64,000 nucleotides of DNA from UBA1479 sp048263775 (lineage in GTDB: Bacteria > Pseudomonadota > Alphaproteobacteria > Rhodospirillales > Casp-alpha2): the NCBI GenBank assembly GCA_048263775.1, contig JBLXDU010000002.1:1-64000 (forward strand). Direction: 5' to 3'. The notes below the pieces were generated by a model that was not told the DNA's origin, made no database searches, and worked only from the letters and a program-made list of their open reading frames with translations. Positions 30,243-37,340 of this stretch are shown piece by piece. Position 1 is the first letter of the stretch; every line of letters starts with the position of its first letter. The position numbers were made by a program, and so were the translations under genes.

Positions 30243-30440
30243 ATGCCCAAGCTGAAGACCAAGTCCAGCACCAAGGGACGGTTCCGGGTTACCGGGACCG
30301 GCAAGGTGCGCGGCAATTTCTCCTTCAAACGCCACAATCTGCGCAAGCGCTCCACCAAGATGAAGCGCAAGGCACGGGGCACGATGGTCCTGGACGCGAC
30401 GAACGCGCGCCAGATTCGATCCTTCGCGCCCTACCTGTAA
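30243..30440 (+). CDS. rpmI: 50S ribosomal protein L35
   Basis: A 65-residue highly basic ribosomal protein. The signature MPKLKTKSSTKGRFRVTGTG and the KRHNLRKRSTKMKRKARG stretch identify it without doubt. It binds 23S rRNA in the large subunit. The ATG at 30243 follows AAAGGA. It starts the rpmI-rplT-pheS-pheT-HAD run; infC, its neighbour in many bacteria, is here 25 kb away next to thrS. Confidence 0.98.
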   Translation: MPKLKTKSSTKGRFRVTGTGKVRGNFSFKRHNLRKRSTKMKRKARGTMVLDATNARQIRSFAPYL

Positions 30441-30473
30441 CGCCGCGTATTTTTGAATTAGGAGAGCTGGACA

Positions 30474-30833
30474 ATGGCACGAGTCACTCGGGGCGTCACC
30501 GCGCACGCCCGCCACAAGAAAGTCATCGCCCGCGCCAAGGGTTACCGCGGCCGGAACAAGAACAACTTCCGCATCTCGCTGGAAAAGGTCGAAAAGGCGC
30601 TGCAATACGCCTACCGCGACCGCCGTGCGAAGAAGCGGAACTTCCGTCGTCTTTGGATTACCCGCATCAACGCGGGCGTGCGCGAGCACGGCATGACCTA
30701 TTCCCAGTTCATGAACGGCCTGGACAAGGCCGGGATCGAACTGGACCGTAAGGTCCTGTCCGATATCGCGATCCGCGAACCGGAAGCCTTCAAGTCGCTG
30801 GTGGAACAGGCTCAGGCCGCCCTCGGCAACTAA
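30474..30833 (+). CDS. rplT: 50S ribosomal protein L20
   Basis: A 119-residue large-subunit protein, early assembly factor and, in many bacteria, translational repressor of its own operon. Signature parts are ARVTRGVTAHARHKKVI, AKGYRGRNKNNFRI and LWITRINAGVREHGMTYS. It has a GGAGAG ribosome site and lies 33 bp after rpmI. Confidence 0.98.
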   Translation: MARVTRGVTAHARHKKVIARAKGYRGRNKNNFRISLEKVEKALQYAYRDRRAKKRNFRRLWITRINAGVREHGMTYSQFMNGLDKAGIELDRKVLSDIAIREPEAFKSLVEQAQAALGN

Positions 30834-30916
30834 TCCCGACCCGGTATCCGGCGCCCGTCCCGGCAAGGGGTGGCGCGCCGGCACCGGCACCGCCATCTGA
30901 ATGACGAGGCCTGGCC

Positions 30917-31999
30917 ATGGAGAGTGTCGACAAGCTCCGTGAGGAACTGCTTGCCGCCGTTGAGGCGGCGGGCGATCTGGACGCGCTCGAACAGGTGCGT
31001 GTGTCAGCGCTCGGCAAGAAGGGCCGCATCACCGATCAGATGAAAGGCCTGGGGGCGCTTGACGCCGACCAGCGGCGCGAGGCGGGCCAAGCCCTCAACG
31101 CGTTGAAGGATGCTGTCGCAGACGCCCTGGACGCCCGCAAGGCGGCCATGGAAGGGGCGGCACTGGACGCCCGCCTGGGCGAGGAGCGCATCGACGTCAC
31201 CCTGCCGACCAGACCTGAGGACGCGGGGCGCATCCACCCCGTCAGCCAAGTCATCGAGGAAATCGTCGCCATCCTGGGCGATATGGGCTTCGGCATCGCC
31301 GAGGGCCCGGACGTCGAGGACGATTGGCACAACTTCACCGCCCTCAACATTCCGGCCGACCATCCGGCTCGTCAGGACCACGACACCTTCTATCTGCCCG
31401 GGGCCGACGGCGCGGATGCGGGCCGTCTGGTCCTGCGCACCCATACCTCGCCGGTGCAGATCCGCACCATGCAGGCCGGCCCACCGCCCTACCGCGTGAT
31501 CGTGCCGGGTCGCACCTATCGCTGCGATTACGACGCGACCCATTCACCGATGTTCCATCAGGTCGAAGCACTGTTGGTCGACGAGAAAACCCATATGGGC
31601 CACCTCAAGGGCTGCCTGATCGAATTCTGCCGCGCCTTCTTCGGCATCGACGATCTGCCCGTGCGCTTCCGGCCCAGCTATTTCCCCTTCACCGAACCCT
31701 CGGCCGAGGTCGATATCGGCTGCACCCGCGAGGGCGGCGAGTTGAAGATCGGGCATGGCGGCGACTGGCTGGAAATCGGCGGCTCGGGCATGGTCAATCC
31801 CAACGTGCTGCGCAATTGCGGCATCGATCCCGAGAAATACCAGGGCTTCGCCTTCGGCATGGGGGTCGAGCGCATGGCGATGCTGAAATACGGTGTGCCG
31901 GACCTGCGCACCTTCTATGAATCGGACCTGCGCTGGATGCGCCATTACGGCTTCGCGTCCCTCGACATTCCGTCCCTGACCGGGGGGCTGAACCGATGA
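30917..31999 (+). CDS. pheS: Phenylalanyl-tRNA synthetase alpha subunit
   Basis: A 360-residue class II synthetase subunit. The N-terminal coiled coil (residues about 1-90) precedes the catalytic domain with motif 2 (FRPSYFPFTEPSAEVDI) and motif 3 (FGMGVERMAMLKYG). RTHTSPVQIRTM is the conserved motif 1 region. With PheT it charges tRNA-Phe as an alpha2-beta2 tetramer. Its stop overlaps the pheT start (ATGA, 31996-31999). Confidence 0.98.
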   Translation: MESVDKLREELLAAVEAAGDLDALEQVRVSALGKKGRITDQMKGLGALDADQRREAGQALNALKDAVADALDARKAAMEGAALDARLGEERIDVTLPTRPEDAGRIHPVSQVIEEIVAILGDMGFGIAEGPDVEDDWHNFTALNIPADHPARQDHDTFYLPGADGADAGRLVLRTHTSPVQIRTMQAGPPPYRVIVPGRTYRCDYDATHSPMFHQVEALLVDEKTHMGHLKGCLIEFCRAFFGIDDLPVRFRPSYFPFTEPSAEVDIGCTREGGELKIGHGGDWLEIGGSGMVNPNVLRNCGIDPEKYQGFAFGMGVERMAMLKYGVPDLRTFYESDLRWMRHYGFASLDIPSLTGGLNR

Positions 32000-34401
32000 A
32001 GTTCACCCTGGGCTGGCTCAAGCAGCATCTGGAAACCGACGCCACGCTGGCGGAAATCACTGATCGTCTGTCCATGGTCGGGCTTGAGGTCGAAGGCGTC
32101 ACGGACCGGGCCAAGGGCCTGGAGACGTTCATCGTCGGCGAGGTTCTGGACGCCAAGCAGCATCCGGATGCGGACCGTCTGCGCGTTTGCCAGGTCAGCA
32201 CCGGTGATGAGACGGTCGAACTGGTTTGTGGCGCGCCCAACGCGCGGACGGGCCTGAAGGGCGTATTCGCCCCCTCCGGGTCCTACGTCCCGGGCACGGG
32301 CATCACCCTGAAGCCCACGGAAATTCGTGGTGTGACGTCGAACGGCATGTTGCTGTCGGAACGGGAAATGGGCCTGTCCGATGAACATGACGGCATCGTC
32401 GAACTGCCGGCGGATGCCGAGGTCGGTGCCCGCGCCGTTGACGTTATGGGCCTGGCCGATCCGGTCATCGAAATCGCCATCACGCCCAACCGGGGCGATT
32501 GCCTTGGCGTGCGCGGCATCGCCCGCGACCTTGCGGCTTCCGGACTCGGCAGCCTGAAGCCCCTTGATACTTCGCCGGTGGCGGGGGTGTTCGATAGCCC
32601 CCTCGGCGTGGCCCTCGACTTCACGGAAGAGACGGCCAGTGCGTGCTCCAAATTCGTCGGCCGCGCCTTCCGGGGGGTCAAGAACGGCCCCAGCCCGAAA
32701 TGGCTGCGGGATCGTCTGACCGCCGTGGGCTTGCGCCCGATTTCGGCCCTGGTCGATATCACCAACTACATTTCATTCGAATTCGACCGCCCGCTGCACG
32801 TATTCGACGCGGCCAAGGTCTCGGGCACGATCACCGCTCGTCTGGCCAAGTCGGGCGAAAAAATTCTGGCGCTGAACGAGGTCGAATACGACCTGGATCC
32901 GGAAATGACCGTGATCGCCGACGACCGTGGCCCGCAGGCTGTGGCCGGCGTGGTCGGCGGCCTGGACTCGGGCTGCACCGAGGCGACGACGGACGTGTTC
33001 CTGGAAGTCGCCTATTTCGATCCCGTGCGCACGGCGATGACCGGGCGCAAGCTCAACCTTCAGACCGACGCGCGGTACCGGTTCGAACGCGGCGTCGATC
33101 CGGCGTTTTTGGACGATGCCTGCGAGATTGCGACGCGCCTGATTCTGGAGCTTTGCGGCGGCGAGGCATCGAATGTGGTCACTGCCGGCGACGGCCCCGA
33201 CTGGCGCCGCACCCTCGATTTCAACCTGGACAAGGTTCTGACCCTGGGTGGCACCGAGATCGAGGGCGTCGAGGCGCGGCGGATTCTCAACGTTCTTGGC
33301 TTCGCCATCGATTCCGACCAGGGCAGCCGTCTGGTGGTTAGCGTGCCGTCCTGGCGTTCCGACATCGTGTCGGAAGCCTGCCTGGTGGAAGAGATCGTGC
33401 GCATCAATGGTTATGACCGCATCGCGCCGGTCGCTGTCACCCGGCCCGCGGGGACCCAGGGCCCCGTGATGACCCCGGACCAGCGCCGCCGCGCCCAGGC
33501 GCGCCGCCTGCTGGCGGCCCGCGGCATGGTCGAGGCCGTGACCTATTCCTTCATGCCCGACGCCCAGGCCAAGCTGTTCGGCGGCGTGGCCGATACCATG
33601 CGGCTGCTCAACCCGATCTCTACCGATCTTGACGTCATGCGTCCGTCGATCCTGCCCAACCTGTTGGCCGCCGCGGCGCGCAATCAGGCCCGGGGCTATG
33701 CCGATCTGGCCTTGTTCGAGGTCGGTCCCCAGTTCCCGGGCGCCAAGCCGGAAGACCAGCAACTGGTCGCCGCCGGCATCCGTGTCGGCAAGACCGGCCC
33801 GCGCCATTGGGCGGCGCAGCCGCGCGGCGTCGATACCTATGACGCCAAGGCCGATGCCCAGGCGGTGCTGGCTGATCTCGGCCTGCCGGCCGACCGGGCG
33901 CAGATCAAGACCGATGCGCCAAGTTGGTATCACCCGGGCCGCTCCGGCACGCTGCGTCTCGGCCCCATGATGCTGGCGGCCTTCGGCGAGGTCCATCCGG
34001 CGGTCCTGAAAGCCCTGGACGTGAAGGGCCCGGCCGTCGCCTTCGAAATTTATTTCGACAACCTGCCGGCGGTGAAGGCGAAGAAGTCCGCTGCCAAGGC
34101 GCATCTGGTGCTGTCGACCTTGCAGCCGGTCGCCCGCGATTTCGCTTTCGTCGTCGATGCCGATGTCGAGGCGGCCAAGGTCATCAATGCCGCCCATGCC
34201 GCCGACAAGGCCCTGATCACCGAGGTCACCCTGTTCGACGTCTACGAAGGCAAGGGTGTGGGTGAAGGTAAGAAGTCGCTGGCCATCAACGTCGTCCTGC
34301 AGCCCGTGGACAAGACCCTGACCGACGCCGAGATCGAGGCCGTCGCCGACAAGGTCATCGTCGGCGTGACCAAGGCCACGGGCGGCGAGCTGCGGACCTG
34401 A
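31996..34401 (+). CDS. pheT: Phenylalanyl-tRNA synthetase beta subunit
   Basis: An 801-residue subunit of normal length. Domain order is a tRNA-binding OB fold (about 40-150, HPDADRLRVCQV), B3/B4 editing region (AITPNRGDCLGVRGIARDL; FDRPLHVFDAAKV), B5 domain, a catalytic-like core and the C-terminal ferredoxin-like anticodon-binding domain (LSTLQPVARDFAFVVD). It is translationally coupled to pheS, and its TGA overlaps the ATG of the HAD gene. Confidence 0.98.
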   Translation: MKFTLGWLKQHLETDATLAEITDRLSMVGLEVEGVTDRAKGLETFIVGEVLDAKQHPDADRLRVCQVSTGDETVELVCGAPNARTGLKGVFAPSGSYVPGTGITLKPTEIRGVTSNGMLLSEREMGLSDEHDGIVELPADAEVGARAVDVMGLADPVIEIAITPNRGDCLGVRGIARDLAASGLGSLKPLDTSPVAGVFDSPLGVALDFTEETASACSKFVGRAFRGVKNGPSPKWLRDRLTAVGLRPISALVDITNYISFEFDRPLHVFDAAKVSGTITARLAKSGEKILALNEVEYDLDPEMTVIADDRGPQAVAGVVGGLDSGCTEATTDVFLEVAYFDPVRTAMTGRKLNLQTDARYRFERGVDPAFLDDACEIATRLILELCGGEASNVVTAGDGPDWRRTLDFNLDKVLTLGGTEIEGVEARRILNVLGFAIDSDQGSRLVVSVPSWRSDIVSEACLVEEIVRINGYDRIAPVAVTRPAGTQGPVMTPDQRRRAQARRLLAARGMVEAVTYSFMPDAQAKLFGGVADTMRLLNPISTDLDVMRPSILPNLLAAAARNQARGYADLALFEVGPQFPGAKPEDQQLVAAGIRVGKTGPRHWAAQPRGVDTYDAKADAQAVLADLGLPADRAQIKTDAPSWYHPGRSGTLRLGPMMLAAFGEVHPAVLKALDVKGPAVAFEIYFDNLPAVKAKKSAAKAHLVLSTLQPVARDFAFVVDADVEAAKVINAAHAADKALITEVTLFDVYEGKGVGEGKKSLAINVVLQPVDKTLTDAEIEAVADKVIVGVTKATGGELRT

Positions 34402-35219
34402 TGGGCCCGCTCGACGCATTCTCCACCGACCATCGCCGTGCCATCCGCGGTATCATCACCGACGTCGACGGCACCCTGACCACCGACGGCAAGATCACGT
34501 CGATCGCCCTCGCGGCGCTGGAACGTGCTCAGGCGGCGGGGCTCAAGGTCGTCGCCGTGACGGGGGCCGCCGCCGGCACCTGCGATGCCATGGCGCGGAC
34601 CTGGCCGGTCGATGCCGTGGTCGGGGAATCGGGCGGCTTCGTGTTCCGCCTGCATCCCGACACGGGGCGCATGGTACATCTGCATATCCTGGCGCGGGAC
34701 GAACGGCGCAATCATTGGGCGCAGTACGAAAAGGTGCTGGAGGCGATCATCGCCGAGGTGCCGGGGGCGGCGCTGGCCGCCGATCAGGCGTATCGCGAGA
34801 CCGACCTTGCCATCGACCATGCCCAGGACGTGGCATCCCTGGGCGAGGAAGCGGTCGCCCAGATCGTTTCCATCATGGAAGCCGCGGGCATGACCGCGAC
34901 CTATTCCAACATTCACGTCAACGGCTGGCTCGGCCCCTATGACAAGCTGACGACGACCTGCCTGGTGCTGCGCGAACTGTTCCGCGCCGACGTGTCGGAT
35001 GAGGGCGAACGCGGGCGCTGGATGTTTGTCGGCGACAGCCCCAACGATGCGCCCCTGTTCGACTTCTTTCCCCATGCCGTCGGCGTCGCCAACGTGCGCG
35101 ATTTCGGCGACCGCCTTTCGGCCAAGCCCAAATATGTGACGGAACATGCGTCGGGTGCCGGTTTCGCCGAAGCGGTCGATGCTGTGCTGGCGGCTCAGGC
35201 GGCGGGTGCCACGGAATAA
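34401..35219 (+). CDS. HAD-IIB family hydrolase
   Basis: A 272-residue haloacid-dehalogenase superfamily phosphatase. Motif I is ITDVDGTLTTDG with the DxD nucleophile pair; motif II is VVAVTGAAAG; motif IV is FVGDSPNDAPLF. The cap lies between motifs II and III, as in Cof/sucrose- or mannosyl-phosphoglycerate phosphatases. The substrate is not known. It overlaps pheT by one base (TGATG), so it rides in the ribosomal/synthetase operon, and its 3' end overlaps the convergent cyclase by 25 bp. Confidence 0.9.
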   Translation: MGPLDAFSTDHRRAIRGIITDVDGTLTTDGKITSIALAALERAQAAGLKVVAVTGAAAGTCDAMARTWPVDAVVGESGGFVFRLHPDTGRMVHLHILARDERRNHWAQYEKVLEAIIAEVPGAALAADQAYRETDLAIDHAQDVASLGEEAVAQIVSIMEAAGMTATYSNIHVNGWLGPYDKLTTTCLVLRELFRADVSDEGERGRWMFVGDSPNDAPLFDFFPHAVGVANVRDFGDRLSAKPKYVTEHASGAGFAEAVDAVLAAQAAGATE

Positions 35220-36559
35220 ACCTTCACCGGTGCCGCCCGGCCCTTGACCGGGATTTCTCCCTGAAACGCGCAGGCATATCCATCGCCGCAGCTGTCGGCG
35301 GTTTCCTCCGTGCACATGACATAAGTCCCGTACTGCTTGTTCAGTTGTTCCAGGCGGGCGGCGATGTTCACGTTGTCGCCGTGCACGGTGAAGGTCAGTC
35401 GTTCCGACGTGCCGACGGCGCCGACCACGATGGGCCCCGTGTTGACGCCGCAGCGGGTTAATAGGCGCACGCCATCACCGAAAGTCCGTTCGCGGCAGAC
35501 CTGTTCAAGTTCAAGCGCGCAGTCGAGGGCCCGGGCGGCATGATCGTCCTGCGGCGTGACGGCGTTGAAGGTGATCAGCATGGCATCCCCTTCGAACAGC
35601 AGAACCACACCGCCGTGACGGGCGATGACGTCGCCGGCTGCCTGGAAGTAATCGTTGATGGTGCGGGCCAACTCCTTCGGCGTCATCTTTTCCGAGGCCG
35701 TGGAAAACCCCTCGATGTCCGTGAACACGATGGTCGCGACCTTGCTCTCGCCGTCGCCGGGCTGGATCGCACGGTCCGCCTGGGTGATGCGCTCCGCCAC
35801 TTCCTTGGAGACGAAGCGCGTCAGGTCCTGGGCTGCCGTGCTGTCGATGATCGCGCGGTAGAGCGAGCGTTGAGCACGTAGAACAGCGATGGCCAGGACG
35901 CAGGTGACCATCAGGATCGAGACGATCTTGTCGACCTCGGCGCCGATCAGAATGGCGTTCGACGTCATGTATTCCACATAGTTGCGGGTGATCATGGGAT
36001 TGCCCGCCTCTGCATGAACGACGTAGAGCATCAGCATGATCCAGCCGAGGGCCGCCGTGGCCCCGGCGAGAACGATGTAGCCCGGCTCGAACCGAATGGC
36101 GCGGAGTGCGATGAAGATGAACACGTACATCAGCGTCGGCGCCTTTAGATAAAAGCTCGCCGGCTGCATGTACTGGATATGAAACGACCAGATCAGCAGC
36201 ATCAGCAGCCCGACGTCGATGACCACCGAGATCATCAGGAAAGGTTTGGTCAGGGTGCCGCGATAGGCGGCGATCAGACGCGCCAGGGTGAACAGGAAAT
36301 AAAACCCCAAGGCGAAGGGCACCAGATTGAAATCCGGGTTGGTCGCGGTCTTGGGGGCCACGGCCCACAGGCTGGCGAACAGCGCGACCAGCAGCATCTG
36401 CACCCAACTGATGAGCTTTTCGCTCTGCAATTGCTGACGGGCGATGCGCTCGCGCACGCGGGCGGGCAGCCGCCCGGAGACGGGCTCACCGAAAATAAAG
36501 GTCATGCAGGACGTCCACATGCCCGAACGATGGACCGCCGCGCGCAAATGCTCAATCAC
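35195..36559 (-). CDS. Membrane class III adenylate/guanylate cyclase-like protein
   Basis: A 454-residue protein with six hydrophobic segments (about 50-230), a short linker, then a class III cyclase domain (about 270-450). Metal-binding aspartates are present in FTDIEGFST (D281) and FEGDAML (D325), and the catalytic Asn/Arg in VNIAARLE (N398, R402). The residues that normally select adenine are not canonical: the Lys of the K-F-I-G-D pattern is L321, and the partner Asp is T389. It may make cAMP, cGMP or neither; this needs assay. It is convergent with and overlaps the HAD gene. Confidence 0.88.
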   Translation of the reverse strand: MIEHLRAAVHRSGMWTSCMTFIFGEPVSGRLPARVRERIARQQLQSEKLISWVQMLLVALFASLWAVAPKTATNPDFNLVPFALGFYFLFTLARLIAAYRGTLTKPFLMISVVIDVGLLMLLIWSFHIQYMQPASFYLKAPTLMYVFIFIALRAIRFEPGYIVLAGATAALGWIMLMLYVVHAEAGNPMITRNYVEYMTSNAILIGAEVDKIVSILMVTCVLAIAVLRAQRSLYRAIIDSTAAQDLTRFVSKEVAERITQADRAIQPGDGESKVATIVFTDIEGFSTASEKMTPKELARTINDYFQAAGDVIARHGGVVLLFEGDAMLITFNAVTPQDDHAARALDCALELEQVCRERTFGDGVRLLTRCGVNTGPIVVGAVGTSERLTFTVHGDNVNIAARLEQLNKQYGTYVMCTEETADSCGDGYACAFQGEIPVKGRAAPVKVYSVAPAA

Positions 36560-36645
36560 GGAATGCAGGCTCCCTTCAGGTGGCCGCCTGTCTATCAGAC
36601 CGAAGCGCTCACCGGGAAGTCACGGCTGCGTCATCTGGCAGGGGA

Positions 36646-37335
36646 TCAGCCGGCGTCCGTGTCGCCGCCGTCTTGGCGCAGCGCTTCCTTCACCGCTTCG
36701 CATTTGTTCTGCAGGTGATCGCGCAAGACCTTGGCGAGTTTGGGGCCGTCGCGGGCTTCCAGGGCGGCCAGCATGTCCTCGTGTTCGGCCATGGCCTGTT
36801 TCCAGCGTTGGGACGTGATGGAGGAAATATAGCGCGCCCGGCGGATGCGTCCGGCCAAGCCTTCATACATGGCGACCAGCAGGTCGTTGCCGGCCGAGCC
36901 CATGATCTTTTCGTGGATCTTTTGGTTCAGGGCGAAATACTCCGCCCGCTCCCCCCGCGTGTGATGCAGAGCCATCTGATAATGCAGGGCGCGCAGTTCG
37001 GCCAGGTCGGCCTCCGTCGCATTGGCGCAGGCAAGCTCGCCGGCCAGTGCTTCCAAGGCCCCCATGACAGGGAACATCTCGTCGACATCGGCGGCGGTCA
37101 GCTTGGCGACCCGCGCCCCCCGGTTGGGCAGCAGTTCCAAGACCCCTTCGGATGCCAGCACCTTCAACGCTTCGCGCAGCGGCGTGCGGGAGATGCCGAG
37201 CGTTTCGCACAACAGGCGTTCCGGCACCTTATCCCCCGGCTTCAGGTCGCCGTCATAGACCATGGCCCGCACCCGGTTGACGATGGTGTCATGCAGGGAG
37301 CGGCGCTCGATCGGGGTTTGCGGTGAGGCATCCAT
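36646..37335 (-). CDS. GntR-family regulator, FCD (FadR) subgroup
   Basis: A 229-residue regulator. The winged helix has GDKVPERLLCETLGISRTPLREALKVLASEG, followed by an all-helical FCD ligand domain with the usual acidic/His metal-ligand pattern (EYFALNQKIHEKIM, AEHEDMLAAL). FCD regulators respond to organic acids such as lactate, glycolate or pyruvate. I start at ATG 37335 since AGGAG lies exactly 8 bases upstream; GTG 37344 and ATG 37341 are alternatives. Co-oriented and nearly overlapping with the upstream FAD/Fe-S dehydrogenase, its likely target operon. Confidence 0.92.
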   Translation of the reverse strand: MDASPQTPIERRSLHDTIVNRVRAMVYDGDLKPGDKVPERLLCETLGISRTPLREALKVLASEGVLELLPNRGARVAKLTAADVDEMFPVMGALEALAGELACANATEADLAELRALHYQMALHHTRGERAEYFALNQKIHEKIMGSAGNDLLVAMYEGLAGRIRRARYISSITSQRWKQAMAEHEDMLAALEARDGPKLAKVLRDHLQNKCEAVKEALRQDGGDTDAG

Positions 37336-37340
37336 GGGCA

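Noticed and set aside
32773..34419. 548-residue minus-strand frame opposite pheT
   Set aside because: A GC-rich shadow of pheT with His/Gly/Arg-rich, motif-free translation.
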